Positions 1 to 13,467 of a DNA stretch of 64,000 bases are shown here, piece by piece. The notes beneath the pieces were generated by a model that was given only the letters and a program-made list of their open reading frames with translations, ran no database searches and was not told the DNA's origin. Position 1 is the first letter of the stretch, and the number at the start of each line of letters is the position of its first letter. The stretch covers positions 57,033,702 through 57,097,701 of the forward strand of contig CM038469.1 in assembly GCA_021464415.1 (NCBI GenBank), read 5' to 3'. This DNA is from Lonicera japonica. Taxonomy: Eukaryota > Streptophyta > Magnoliopsida > Dipsacales > Caprifoliaceae. The translations under genes and the position numbers were made by a program.

Positions 1-786
1 TCCTTAACAAAAAAAAATATAAAGAAGCCACAATATCACCTTTGAGTACAAGTCAAGCTTACTTTGAATAAAAAAAATAACCCTTCGTGTAAATATTTGT
101 GCTTTGTTTAATTGTATTAAGAATTTTTTCTTTCTACCTTAGGACACATCAACATGAGCCTGAAAATATACTTCAAAATTTAAAGATGCAATATAAAAAC
201 CTTCATCATGATCATGATCATTATCTATTAATATTTAAAAAAGGATATTGATTACCTCACCTCCTAAAATGGACACTTAATAATTACTCAAAACCTACAA
301 TAACTCCAATCTTGAGCAGTGGTACATTATACAACAAATTCCCCCTAAAATCAAATGTTTCATTCCACAAATAGCCTCGGATCATCGGATATGGTTTAGC
401 ACCCTCTACCGTGCCTGAGCCTCGGCCTTTCTCGGAATGTCAAAAATATATTAGCAAAGAGTGATGATTTTTGAATTTCCATCATAACTTCATTTCCTTC
501 ATTCTCGACCAATCAATTGGCCATGCACGAAATGACCACCACCTTCATCTGTTTCCAAATCCAAAAGATGTGGTCAAGGATGATCAACACAGGTTGGACA
601 TACCTACTTAACCCACACGGTGGCTTATATACAAACATATCTATATATATAGCCTAGGGAATTGCAATAATATTGACAAAAATGCATTGAATGATTGCAC
701 ACTTTGCTTTATACCGATTTAATCAAATATTACCTAAATAGTAAATGAATCAAGTGTTTTGGTCCAAGGATTATTGATAAAGTTTA
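1..786. other. AT-rich intergenic sequence, no gene seen
   Basis: There is no coding pattern or terminal repeat that I can support. The segment lies beyond the 3' end of the EMSY-LIKE gene. Confidence 0.5.
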
Positions 787-984
787 CTCCTTCCGTCTCA
801 AATTAAAGGTCCCGCTTTGGCTTCCCTACCTTTTTAAGAAAACACAAATTTGAATGTGATAAAAAATAATGCTTATTTGCTACACTGAGATATGGTATAT
901 CAATTAGGTCAAAAATGGATGTGGGACTATTAATTTGACACATCCCGAAAAGGGAAGTGGGCAATTGATTTGATACAGGAGGAG
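787..984. mobile_element. Stowaway-like MITE (Tc1/mariner type)
   Basis: The left end is CTCCTTCCGTCTC and the right end is GATACAGGAGGAG, whose reverse complement is CTCCTCCTGTATC. Both ends are flanked by TA (785-786 and 985-986). Length is about 198 bp. The CTCCNTCCGT terminus and TA duplication are the Stowaway signature. Confidence 0.85.
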
Positions 985-1395
985 TACGACTTTTCTTTCC
1001 TCTAGCATTAAAAAAATTGGAGGAAAATATTATTATCTCCTACCCAACTAACGAAATAGAGAATGGGAAGTTCCTTTCGTTTATGAATGGAGAGTTCATC
1101 TATCCTACTTTTATTTCCTTCCTTTTACATCATTTCTACCAAATGGAGAATGATATTTAAGGGTATCACAATTGATCTTTAGAAGACAATACAAATTATC
1201 TTAAAAAAAATAAAAAGGAATACCACCCAGCTACACATTAGTATAGTAAATATATGCATATACATGCTGATAAAGATTGTCTCAAACCAAGTTAAATTAA
1301 ACAAATTATTCATTTAAAATGATCTTTTTCTTAAAGAGAGGACCGTCCTCTGTGGAGCAGTTGTGCATATATATATACGGATATGTATATATTTG
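985..1395. other. AT-rich sequence downstream of the EMSY-LIKE gene
   Basis: On the minus strand this should contain the 3' UTR of the EMSY-LIKE transcript. An alternative last-exon acceptor (CTGCTCCACAG) lies near 1359. Otherwise I see nothing specific. Confidence 0.4.
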
Positions 1396-4300
1396 TTAGG
1401 TCCACCAGTGGAGCTCCAGGGGTAACAGACTACTAGCATCTACAATAATAGTAAGATATTTACCAGACAACTATTTCCTAACAAACCAGCACATGTTTTA
1501 GTTTTGCATGGATTACAGCTTTTGAATGACTTTATATTATAGCTAACAGGAGAATGAATGTTTGAGGGTGTATTTGATAAGAATCCTTTTCCATGGAAAA
1601 TGCTCATAATTCTGAGTTTTGCATCTTTATTCGTGTTTGATTCCATAATTCTCCACGGAATTAATTACCAAGGCACAACTCAGTTTGATCCATAATTTTC
1701 TCAATTTCCATGTAATTTGAAAATCACTTCCACCCTAAATTTTCTTTTCCATGGAAATTCAATTCTTTTCCATGTAAGTTGTGAAAAGCACCCTGCAAAC
1801 TAAAGCATGACTGAACAAAATGTAGCAAAGGTTCTTTTTTCATGATAATCATACCGCTTTCGCCATCAGAAATATCTGCAAGTCTTGCAATGGCATCAGC
1901 AAGTGCTTGTTCATGGTCCTGCATAGCACAAGAATCATTATTAAGGTATGTTGACCAATACAAATGTGGAAAATGATTTACCAATTGGGCTATTTTCCTT
2001 CCTCACCTTCACCGCTTTCTTCGCTTTCTCGATTTCAATAGGGTCCATATGACTAGCACCAAATACCCTCTCCACCTGTTCAAATTAAGCAAAGAATTAA
2101 ATCTCTAATAGAACAAATCGATGCACGTGCAATATTATACCTAGTAATCTTTTATATAATGTATATTGCTAAAACATTTGAAGTCATGTGATCATGTTTG
2201 GTTGACTCATTATGTATCGTTCGAAAATTAGAAAGGGTAATTCGGTAATTTCAGGAATGTAAGAAATTGTAACGGCCAAGTCCTTGTGGCATTTAATACA
2301 ATAGAATTGATTGTAATGGGGAATGGTTTTTGAATCTCTAAAATGTACAAGGGATAAAAGATTGGATGGTTGAGATGCAAGATGCTTTTTTAATGGTTGA
2401 GATGGATAATGCTTTTTAAATGACTTTAGTGCCAAAGCTTATAGTGTCTTTGGCACGGGTTACAACTAGTCTATATTTCTACGGAAGCCTGTGTGAACCC
2501 TACACCATTCAAAACTTTTACCCACATCTTATGGTCAAGAATTCTTCCTTTCAAGCAAAGAGATATGGACCCTTAGATGTTGTTTCGCTCTCCAAGAGCT
2601 GGGGACAAACTCCTATTTCTCAAACAGCTACAACAAACTTTTTTCATACATTCTTCCCTAAGGAGTTCTCAATCTACACAATGGAAAAACAAATGCATAT
2701 ACCAATATGTCTATAACATATATCTAAATAAACATAATTTTATATAATCGTTAAAAGCATAAGAAAAATAATTCATAAGTACTCGCGCAAGTAAAGTTGC
2801 ATTCACCTACCTCCTTAATTAAAGAATCTGTATGAAGTAATCTAACATCCTCCAATCCCCCCTTCTTTCCTATGCCGTTCTGTGATGGTGGAAAATCTTT
2901 GCGGGGTGGACCTTTGATCACACCCCTACCTCTCCCTCCACCCGGACCGCTATCACGCCCAGCCGGTCTATTCAACCCACGACCAGGTCCACCGTAACCA
3001 CCATGACGAGAAATTCCAGGGTCCTCGCCTTCCCATTGTATATCCTCAGGAGAAATCTGATAAGAGGAGAAAAGGATCAGTAAAAATTGAAAACTTTTGA
3101 AAATGATGGTAACAATTTATAGGGTGTTCGGTAGGCCAGTTTTCCCTCCCAGTTCCTCAAAAAGGTAGAATTTCAATTACAACCCCTCCCCCAACACTCC
3201 TTCCCAAGAAAAGAAAACAAATTCTGGCAGAAAATATTGCACGTTTTTTACACAATCTTTATTTCTCCATCTTTTGGTGGTTTATTTTGCACAAAAGATG
3301 GAAAGTACATTATTTTTCCACTTGAAAACATGGCCAGTCAAATAACTTCAAATAAATTTCCATCAAATCTAATAGCTATAGTGCAAAATTCAATTATTTT
3401 CTATCCTCTGCCATACTTGCAACTAAGCACGCTCTTTGTTGTCGCCATATATTGACAATAGATGCACAAATAAGAAAAACAACTGTGCCAAATACATGAA
3501 ACCTAGCTAAATAAGTCGAAACTCGGAATTGGGATCCTCTAGTTATAAAATATCTCTATCGTGAAGAGTTGAAGATTTTGAGCCATTTATTGACAAATAA
3601 AAGGTAGGGGAGACTGTTTTGAAACTAACCACTTCAAATTTAATTTTTAGAATATCCTGTAGTGGTGGATCTCTGATCCTCCATCATCCCATAAATTTAT
3701 GTTATTATAATTACTATAGTAGTTTCTGATATTTTAAAAAATGAGGATTTACTTGATGTGACTTAAGGATATGCAGACTTTAGGCGTCTACAGATAATTT
3801 AGTGCATTCTGTTTAAGTTTATTTCAAATTTTAAAATAATTAATTATACTCCCCCAATGTAATTAACTTTCCTAGCTGCCTAATAAATATTGATGTGACC
3901 CCAATAATTAGTTATACATCATAATGCAGATAGAGAGAAAACAGAAAGTGGAGGGAAAATAAAAGAGGACCACGTGTCTAAAATCAGACATGCTTCTCAA
4001 TTCAATATTTTATTCTGATGAATAACTCAGTTTAGAACTTTATAATAATTCAATACTATAATAATTCTATCAAATAAATACCCTATAGTACTAGAATTTC
4101 TATCAAATAACGTTGTTATCTATCTAGCCTACAGCTCTAGCACTGCAATTTAGAGTTGATGGCATTATTGCCTTTCCTTTCCAGTTCCGCATTCTTATAG
4201 AATCCACATTCTAGGGAACATCGTCCAACCCTCGCCCAATGTCACACCAAATCCTGTGATTTCTCGTTCTTCCCCACTAAAAAACCAGAAGTCAAGTTGT

Positions 4301-7300
4301 TTTAAATGTTCAGAAAAATGACATGGAATACCCTACTAAAAATTTTGGATTGTGCATAGATAGCATTTGAGTATTAATTGAATTTATTAAATATAGTTTT
4401 AGAATTCTTAGATTTAGGGTTCTATGTTCATTCTAGTCAACTCATATGCATTGTTTCCCATTTTGGTATTTCAATAACTTAGCAAGTTAGCATCCATTTA
4501 CAAAAAAAAAAGGTTGCATACTTCCACTCTCAAGGAAATATTTTATATCAGTCCCTCAATCATCAATGTCAATGTTCTAAAAGGTGCTAGACGGACCTAG
4601 GGCTGGTGCCTGGTGCCTTTGTGGGGCCTAGGCAGCTAGTAGGGGTGCTGTAGCAAACCCAAAAACCAAACAACCGAACCATACCGAGCCGATATGTAAA
4701 AAACCGAACCAAAACCAAAACAAAGAAACCGAAACCACGTATGTTTGGTTCGGGTTTGGGGCATGAGTGCGTGACATTACAAAACCGAACCAATGTTCTA
4801 AAAATCGGGATTTTTTGCCCATAAATCGGCCAAAAATAGGAAATTGGGAGTTATCCGATCAGATTTCCATAAATCTGTTCTCAAAAATCGGGGAGCTAAT
4901 GACAATTAGAAAACAAAACAAAACTTAGTAAAATGACGTCGTTTTGGAGGGCTTCCCCCCCCCCCCCCCTTTTACACTTTGTGCATATTACATAACAAAA
5001 AATGCCCTAACTCACAAATCACAAACACGTGCTTAATTTAGTTTGAACTTGTTATTTGTGCTTTATGCTGTTCCTTAAGACTTTACTTGATTACTTTTGA
5101 TCGTGCTTTATTTAGTTTGAACTTGTTAGTTGTTACTTGTGCTTTGTGTTGCTCAACATATTATTTGTGGCCTTGTGGGTATGGACTTCTTGTTTTTTTT
5201 CTTTTTCTTTTTCTTTTTTTTATGGGAAATTGATGTTATTTTGGAAATTATTTGTGGGAATGGAAATGTTATTATATTACTTAATTCCTGATTTTTCAAA
5301 TTATGGGTTTTCCGATTAATCCCCGATTTTTTCCCGGTTTCTCCAAAAATCCCCAATCCCCACCTAGCCGATCTAGGTCCGATTTACGAATTTTTAGAAC
5401 ATTGAACCGAACTAAACCAAATCATTGCATATGTGACACAAAAATAATATTACTTCTCTAACTAAAATTTTGGGTTTCTAAAATTTAAAAGATCTAGTGA
5501 GAAATCGACTCTTTGAGCTATCATGAATATTGAAACTATATTATAAATGTAAGAGTTAATATTTTTTCTATCCAAAATAAGTTATGAGCAAGTATAGAGA
5601 TATTATTTTTTGAACAAAATAAGTGTTATCTTACAATTTATTTATTTAAAAAAAAATATATGAAAACCAAATAAAACCGAAACCGAAACCGAACTTTTGG
5701 TATGGGTCTCATAATTTTTACCCTGAGCGAAGTCGAAAACACCCCTAGCAGCTAGTTGCTAGGGAGTCACCTATTTATTAAAATATAATACTATAAGAAA
5801 ACAAAATTATTCTCCTCTCTCTTGGCTGAAATACACCTTCTAATTATGAACTCGGATGCCACTGGCCGTTCTAACATTTCTAGAAGTTCCATCAAAGTTT
5901 TCATTTTTTTCTCCATAGATCTTATTGCATAGTAGAAGAAAAAAGTAGAGATTAACTGACACGAACATCTACAGTGTTACGTTCATGCTTAAATGAGTCC
6001 TAAGGCATATTTGTACCAATAAATTCAACCATTTTGTAAAACACATGATTGTCACAGTTGAATGATCATAGGCACACTAAAACTTTAGTTAAAATTGTTT
6101 TTGAACCTACCCTCCCAAAATTAAAACCAGTTAAAAATACTTGTGTGAATGGGAAATTCAAATAGCACAGATACAGGGTCTGTTTGATAAGAAGTTGGAA
6201 AATTATTGGAAAAAAAATTAAGTTTTACGAGAAGGTGGAAAAGGAGATTATTCATTTGGTGAGATGTTCACCATCTTTTTATCTTTTTTCATGGAAAATT
6301 TTCTCACCCGTCACCCAAAGAATTGGATTCCACGGAAAAAGCAAAAAAGTAATAGAACATCTCACCTAATCACTCATCGTTTTTCTAACTTCTCAAAAAC
6401 ATTAGTAGTATTTTCAATCATTTTCCATCCTTTTTTAGCAAACATACCCATACGTGCATCTATACAAAGTACAAACAAATCTATTTGTATTTATACAACA
6501 TTTCAGAACATGCTTCAACAGAATACATCGGGTAAAGAGAACAAAGCATTATATGTACCTCTTGAAGATCAACCCACTCCCATGTTTCATTTGCAGTGCC
6601 TATGTCGTAAACTAAAGCATGCCGACCCTAACACATGGAAAAAGGTTTAGAATGTGACCAAAATAAAATTAATCTATAGTTAAAGAAAAACCAAATATAC
6701 CTCAACTGGATTGTAGTCAGTTATAACAGCTTCATAAAAGTTGTTATCATCAGGCCACCTTGTCCTCACTTTCCTCCCAATCAACGGAGAAAATTTAGCT
6801 GCTTCGGGAGGCTCACTTGCAAGGGCACCAGAAGATGCACGGTTACCAAGATGCCCCCTACCAGTTGGAGCAAAGGAAGGAGGGTACTGCATTTTCATAG
6901 AAGATGCTCCAGGCAACATCTGACCCTGTTAAGAGTAGAAGGGGAACATGAAAATAAAGGAGGATATAATTATAACATACTTATATGGACTTTTGTACCT
7001 TGACCCCTATTCTTAGGTGGCATTTATATTCTTTTCTGAATCTGAAGTCTAAACGCTGAATCTGAAGCCTAATCTCTGAATCCAACAATTTTGTCATTTT
7101 TGTCTTAATGCAATATCTGAATAGACATGAAACACATCACTTTGACAATTTTTCCCTCCTTTTAAAGTATGACCAAACGGTTAGGTTGAGGACAAAATGG
7201 AAAGTGAAACCATTCGGACTTCATTAATCACATCAAGAGGTACAAGAGCCTCTTAATGACTCAGAGGCATATTACTTTTTGATCAAAACAAACATTTTAA

Positions 7301-10300
7301 CTCACACCTGATGTCCGGATTTTGGCAATTCAGACTTCAGAGGGTTAAAATAAACAAGCACTTCATGCGAAAACTGACTTACCACGATGTTTTGGTAATC
7401 ATTTCAAATTTGCCACGCTACATGAGGGGGTGTCTCACTGTCTCAAAAGCTTACATATGAATATGATGTAAACCTTACAGATACCCTTGCATGCAAAGGT
7501 TAAAAGACAAATGATTACAAAAGCAGAGGTAAGCCCGATTTCTAATTAAGAACAGGGCAAAATCCAAAGAAGTCCATTAAACTTTTGGGCATTTTTTATT
7601 CTGTCCCCCATTTTATATGTGCAATTAGACTTACCTGCCTGTTTTCATAACCTGCATGCAGTGGAATTTCAAAGAATATAAGTAATAACAGGGGGTTAAG
7701 TCAAAGGATTACGTTGAAAAAAATCGACACTGCCCCCACTTTTACGTAATACTTTTGAGATTCCCGGTATGCAGGGAGCAAAGTCTAATGATTATGAGAA
7801 CAAGGGATAAATCTCACTTCACATTAAAAATTGGGGGCAAAAAAAAAAGAAGAAAGTAGTAAAGTTTTCTGCAATAGAAGTATAGAACAACCTCCCAGTC
7901 CAAGATTTCTATCTTACCGATTTATGTTTCTTGCCCTTGGGTCCCACAACAGGACCTCGTCTTGCGGCCGATGAAGAAGGTTGGTTCGATACAGCAGCCG
8001 CTTGTGGGTGAAAAGGAGGAGATGGCCCGCCAAAGGATTGAGACGGTACTGATGACTGGTTTATCTTCTGTTTCTTACGAGATGCTGAGACAGAGGGACT
8101 GGGTACTACCGGATCATGAACAACAGCTTGACCACTGCCAAGCATGCCAGGTTGAAGCCCACCCGCCTGTCTCCACTCCCTAATGGCATATGACCCAAAT
8201 GTTACCCATTAAAATTTATATATAGAAGAGACCAAAGCTCGTTGAAAATCAGACAAATGGTTGTCAAAGCTTGGTTTTTGTAACACAATTGACCTTATCC
8301 GCCTGATAACATCATCTGAATTAACCTTGCCTAGAAGCTCTCTGTGCTCTTCGTTCGATAATCTTAACTCTTTTCTGAGTTCGGTTATTAAACTTTCCTT
8401 TTCCTGAAGAGAATACATTTCATTGAGCAATCATATAAACCTGATGGTCAAAGAATTATACAGACATTAGATTGGTTTTTTTTTTACTTTACCCCTATTC
8501 TTAACGCGAAATTAAACTTACCTGTGTTTCCATATTCGTTAGACTTTGACGACACCCTCCCCGCCCCCCGGCGGGCGCATGATGGGGATCTCAAAGAATT
8601 ATGCAATGTCTAATATTTGTTTCCAACAAAATCCTTTGACTGCACCCTTTGTTCTCACGTAATTTTTTGAGATTTCCCGAATACGAGAGGCAAAGTCTAC
8701 TGATTTTGAAAACAAGGGGTAAATCTAATTTTTATATAAAATGGGGGAAAAGTCAAAAAAGCCCTAAAGATATTAGATTAATGCAAAAATTACCCAAGTA
8801 ATAGCATCAGCTTGAGCTTTAAAGGCTCTTAGAACTGCAATGTATGCTTCTTGCTCAAGCTGGTGAATTTGAGCCTCCATATCAGTTTCACCATACATCC
8901 TAGGGTATGGGACAGAGCCTATACCGGCAGATCTTCCGTTCCCTGTGATACGCCCACCTCTTGGGACTCTATTTTGATGTGATGGGGGAAGATCGTCATC
9001 AGTACCTGGAAATATTTCAAGCGAAAACATAAGTTACCGTGAGAACTGGGTCACAGCCCCAGATAGATTTTAGCAAACAAAGTAAAGACACATGTTGAGC
9101 ACCTGAAAAATGATAAAGCACCCCTAAAGATGAATATAGCATCTGAGGATTGAATCTTGATACCATCATGTATAAAATCAATGTTTCTATCACCGCAAGT
9201 AGAAAATATCTAAAAAATATAGCATTCCATTCTGACAGGATGATTCTAATCAATGAGTTGTTAACTGCAACATGCAGCAGCTAAAAAGGGTAAGTTCCTC
9301 TCTTCTTCCTTTTTTATGCCAACAAGATCGGTGAGCAGGGGTGGCACCCTATAGACCAGCCAGGGGGCATTGGGAACATACTCAACATGGTGAGTTACCC
9401 CCTATATTAAACCCACTGAAGGAGCAAACTCCATGAGCCCAACAAGGAATAATCACTCCCATAATTGTGCAAGCAGTGCTTAGATTTAACACCACCAAGT
9501 GCTTTGGAGGGGGCTCAAACCCAACCATTGATATGATCAGTCACTAGTGAGGTATATAGCAGTCACATTAAAAAGCTGTAGCTCTAGCTCAAGCAGTCGA
9601 CCCACACCTCCCAGAGGTTGTGGGTTCTATCCCCACCCCCTCTTTCATTTGTAGTCGTAACAAGGAAAACTTAGACCTTCCTTTTTCAGGAAAAAATGTT
9701 TATAGCAATCACAAGAACTTAGGCATCTCCCCAGTATAATAAAAAATGCTTGAGAGAAATCTCTAGTCCCATTATACGAGAGGATAATTGGATAAATACA
9801 GATTGATGGATGAAATGCATGAAAAAAAGATATGGATGGGTACAGAGTACAAACTCTTAACAGCATTATTGTACGAAATGCTTGTGCTCAGAGTAGTAAC
9901 TGCATTGTCGCTCTTGATAAGCTAAGTTTCTACCCAAGCAAAAAGATGGAGGCGAAGGGGGGATGTACAAACAGTCTATCCAATGGACCTTGAAAATATG
10001 TTGCATTGGACTGAAATCAATCAAGGACCCTGGGCTGGCATGGGACTGGTTTAAGAACCATGTACTCAGATATTCCACATCCAATACTTCAATAAATTTG
10101 AAGTGTCCTTTTGTAGGCAATCGGTATGGTTTGATGTAACTAACAATAGTTAAGGCAGACATCTTCGGCACTTTTGACTTTGTTCTCTAGGTAAGTGGCC
10201 GAAAACAAAATGTACCACATACAAAGATCAAAAGAGGACACCTGTAATATATTAAAAAGAGAAAAACTGTATGTCCCCTTTCACTCCCATAAAAAGTAAG

Positions 10301-11291
10301 AGAACAGAAAGGATAATAAAAACTATTTAAACTTCAATAAACAAATAGAAAGAACTAAACTTATGCACTTTGACTCATAAAACATTAAGTGACATATTAA
10401 AGAATAGAAAAAAAAATCCAATAATCAGTCTCCTAATGGGGGAGGAAACAACTGGATCATTCTACAATCACATTATGTGAACTAGAGATTTATTAATAAT
10501 GCTTAACATTGAAAACTAAGAGAATGTATATAACTGGCTTGTCTAGCAAACAACATATTAACTAGAAAAATCTCATATAAAAAGAATTATATGGACAAAA
10601 TTTTGACTTCCCAAGGTCAGAATTGGGCCCACTCTCAGAATGAAGCACATTCCCAAACGATTATCTTCTTCTGTGCTGCATCACATTTTCCGCTCGTAAG
10701 AAGACATGCCAGTTTAAAGACTAGTTCCTAAATTTATATCTTTTTATGTTAAATAATGTCTTTCCTCAAATAAACTAAAAATCAATTCCCTTACAATTAT
10801 GGTTTCAAAATAATTCCCTTACAAGTATGAACGCCTCTAGATGATAAATCTCGGATTGGGGAAAATTAACTTCAATTTTGTTATTGAAGTACGTGAAAAT
10901 CTCTGAAACCAAAGCACAAATCCAACCTTCCGTACAAAATAATCTGTTGCATAAAATGACATTACATTATCTTGAACTAAGTTTGAAGCTTTACTACATA
11001 ATTCTACGAAACGAAATTTCGTCCAATCGGGCTGATTCAACTAATTGCTAGAAAACCCTTAATTGCAATAAAATTAAGCTAAACAATCCATTGCAAAACA
11101 TAACATTGCATTATTTAGGATCAAGTTTGAAGCTTTACTACATTCTTCAACTGAAAACGAAATTTCACCCAATTATGCAGATTAAACAAATCGCTAGAAA
11201 GAAACCCTAAATTGCGATAAAATGAACCTTAAAAATCAAATCAATCTCTACTCTGCAACTTACCGCTACTATCGTAAGGCTCGTAATCCAT
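1396..11291 (-). CDS. EML: EMSY-LIKE protein (ENT + Agenet/Tudor-like), 10 coding exons
   Basis: Predicted nuclear chromatin reader of the plant EMSY-LIKE family; the family's Agenet/Tudor-like domain is thought to bind modified histones. Exons, in transcript order: 11291-11264, 9005-8794, 8403-8294, 8179-7918, 6925-6701, 6627-6559, 3056-2811, 2075-2007, 1918-1855, and a tentative last exon 1439-1396. All junctions are GT-AG and keep frame, giving about 442 aa, close to Arabidopsis EML3/EML4. The start MDYEPYDSS sits in a short first exon. The ENT domain spans about residues 51-138 ([37 protein letters not shown]). A basic patch KGKKHKS lies near 198-204. The Agenet-like domain is about 250-305 ([19 protein letters not shown], then WEWVDLQE), followed by [14 protein letters not shown], an RG/glycine-rich linker (about 320-350) and a charged helix 385-428. 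Exons 1-9 are firm. The last exon is my choice: ATTGTAG acceptor, then 14 residues and TAA. An alternative acceptor near 1359 also keeps an open frame. Confidence 0.9.
1560..1795. repeat. Possible MITE in the last intron of the EMSY-LIKE gene
   Basis: Outward ends GAGGGTGTATTTGATAAG and, on the other side, GAAAAGCACCCTGC are roughly inverted, and CCATGGAAA-type motifs repeat inside. I find no clean target duplication, so the class is open. Confidence 0.35.
4640..5747. mobile_element. hAT-type non-autonomous transposon (outer element)
   Basis: Ends TAGGGGTG and CACCCCTA form an 8-bp terminal inverted repeat, flanked by a perfect 8-bp target duplication GCAGCTAG (4632-4639 and 5748-5755). The interior is rich in AACCGAACC-type motifs near both ends. 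It carries no transposase and lies in intron 6 of the EMSY-LIKE gene. A second element occupies 4791-5404 inside it. Confidence 0.88.
4791..5404. mobile_element. hAT-type element nested inside 4640-5747
   Basis: Inverted ends CAATGTTCTAAAAAT / ATTTTTAGAACATTG are flanked by a perfect 8-bp duplication AACCGAAC (4783-4790 and 5405-5412). Interior terminal parts are rich in ATCGG/CCGAT blocks. It belongs to the same family as 33006-33529. No coding capacity is seen. Confidence 0.9.
6178..6450. repeat. Probable MITE in intron 6 of the EMSY-LIKE gene
   Basis: The left end GGGTCTGTTTGATAAGAAG is inverted relative to the right end CTTTTTTAGCAAACATACCC. GGAAAATTATT / AATCATTTTCC continues the inverted pairing inward over about 30 bp. 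No certain target duplication was found, so the superfamily is uncertain (hAT- or Harbinger-like). Confidence 0.5.
7590..7848. repeat. Long-TIR repeat, copy A (EMSY-LIKE intron 4)
   Basis: The ends are imperfectly inverted over about 50 bp: CTGTCCCCCATTTTATATG at left pairs with the reverse complement of ATTAAAAATTGGGGGCA at right, and the pairing extends inward past a TTACC / GGATAA core. It shares this design with copy B at 8470-8764. Confidence 0.55.
8470..8764. repeat. Long-TIR repeat, copy B (EMSY-LIKE intron 2)
   Basis: The left end TTTACTTTACCCCTATTC is inverted relative to the right end AAATGGGGGAAAAGTC. Internal CTCACGTAATTTTTTGAGAT and GGCAAAGTCTA blocks match copy A at 7590-7848. 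It includes a short GC-rich run (CCCCGCCCCCCGGCGGGCGC) unusual for this window. Confidence 0.55.
9575..9720 (+). mobile_element. Possible tRNA-derived SINE remnant in EMSY-LIKE intron 1
   Basis: TAGCTCAAGCAGTCG resembles an RNA polymerase III A box, and about 35 nt on GGGTTCTATCCCC resembles a B box, followed by a T-rich tail region. I see no convincing target duplication. Confidence 0.4.
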
Positions 11292-13467
11292 AGCCAGCTT
11301 TGATAAACACCAATGCTCCAGAAATCACAAATTAACAAGAAACAAAAACAAAAAACCCCGGCTTTCACAGAAAAAACACAACGAATGTATCTGTCTAAAA
11401 TAGATGAATAGACTCAAAATTAAATCCAATAAGAGGTTATTTGCAGTGGAAAAGGAGAATTGAGGATCGGAATTTGGGGAGAGAAAGGAATCGGCGGTGA
11501 TTTGAATTAGAGAGTATCAGTTGGGGGGAAGTGAGGATCGCGGACTTGAAAAAGGTTATAGGGGTTTTCTTGCTTCGGTTAATAGTTGGTTTTGAGTTCC
11601 GCCTCCGTGTTGTCGATTTGTGGGTTCGAGTGCGTATTGACACCCCACTGGTTAACTTGGGGATTGGAGGACACGGTAATTTTACTAGCTCGCTTCTTTT
11701 TACTATTACACCGGATAAGATGATGAAATATAATAATTTTATTTTATTTTATAATTAATATTTATTATAATTAAATATATGGGTAAATTATTTGTGCTAT
11801 TAGAATATTTTATTTTATTGAAAAATAAATTAATGAATTTTACTTAAAAAATATAACTTTTTTATCTTGTTTAAATATGATTATCGAAAAATGATAACAT
11901 GTGCCCTTATAGACACATGTTAAAGTTACTATAAATGAAAATAATAAAATTTTGTATGATAATTTGTACCATGTTTAATGCATGTTATGAGCTAATTATT
12001 TTCAAAAATAAATATTTAACATGTACTTTTAGATTACATGTTAACATGAACCATGATTATTTAATCATATCTCACTCTTTAATTCAGTGCGTAAAACATA
12101 GCCTTAGGAATGAATCTATACTATTAATAAAGTGTGAGTTGGATTTTTGGTGTCTCAATTTAATTACTAAAATATCTCCTCCGTATTAAGAAAATAAATA
12201 AAATTCTATTAAAAGATTTGAATCCATGACCTTATGCATAAAATGACATCACATTACAACTTAAACAAATACAAAAATTTGCTTAAAAATAGTTACCACT
12301 TAGACAAATCCCTTTATAGATGACTCTATCTAGAAAATAAAGAAAAACTATTAATCTTTATATACACTTTTAATTGAGCGTGATGAAGATTTTAATGTTT
12401 CAATTAAATTACTAAAATAATTGATAAGGAATTTGAAGTACGTGACCATATATAAATATAATGAAAGTATATTTCTAACACTTGATCAAACTTCTATTTA
12501 AAGGCAATGTGCATTTCAAATAATGTCTTAAGTTAAAGGCCTTAAGTCAATGATTAAACATTTTGAGGAGTCAAATGGATGAATCTTTTACGAAACTTGG
12601 TGGTAGTTGTCTCTATAATTATTATATCATCTTTGCTAAATTTCCATAAAAAATCAATCGGTAAGTAGGTTAACTACAACATTAAAATATATATGTTCAA
12701 TTAACATATATATATGTTTCAATTTTGTAAACTCACTCAACGGTTGAACTTTTTTTTTTCAAAATTTAGTGGAGATGATTTAATAATCGTGGAGATCATC
12801 TCCATAAATTTAGTCAAAAAGTCATACATTTAATAGCCCATTAAACTATTAAACTTTTTGTTGCTATATATTGCTAGGAAATGATCGAAGGTACCATATA
12901 TAAAGTAAATGAAAAGGAAAATATAATAAAGACAGAAAAATAAATGCAACAAATCATACATGAAACTAAGAACCAAACTAAATTCACCTTTAATTAATTA
13001 AGAACTTTAAAAGGTGTACTATTGAAAGAAAATAGAATCTTGAAGAATAAAGTAAAAGGCAATAAAAAAAAGAAAATAATTGCAACTATTTATGCACAAA
13101 CATAAATAATAGGTAAATAGTGACCTGATGCAATCGTGTAGACAAACAAATTCATAAAGAGCATCATAAAAAGAAAACAAAAATCAAAAAGTATGAAGGA
13201 AAACGCAATAAAGAGAGAGAGATTGCAACATTTTTATATAAGAAACTCGAAGAAATAGTAAGCTCAATCAAGTACACCTATACACAATTATGGACACCTA
13301 CACGCATAAACTATTATAAAAAGTAGCATTGAAAAAGTTTTTTTTTCTATATTTTATAAAAAATGTTAACACGTGTCCTTGGAGCACATGACAAGTACAT
13401 TATGAATGAAAAAAAGTAATATCTTGCAAGATAATTTGTGCATAGTATAATACGTATTAGATACTTA
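11292..13467. other. EMSY-LIKE 5' region and AT-rich spacer
   Basis: The first ~150 bases should hold the 5' UTR and promoter of the minus-strand EMSY-LIKE gene; no clear TATA box was picked. The rest is AT-rich with no supported gene or bounded repeat. Confidence 0.5.

Noticed and set aside
3121..3200. GGGTGTTCGGTAGGCC, a Harbinger-like terminus
   Set aside because: No matching inverted end or target duplication was found nearby.
4906..5356. Open frames on both strands across a T-rich segment
   Set aside because: They fall inside the nested hAT element and reflect low-complexity sequence.
6264..6650. 128-codon plus-strand frame in EMSY-LIKE intron 6 and exon 6
   Set aside because: It crosses a MITE and is antisense to a conserved exon; its composition is not protein-like.
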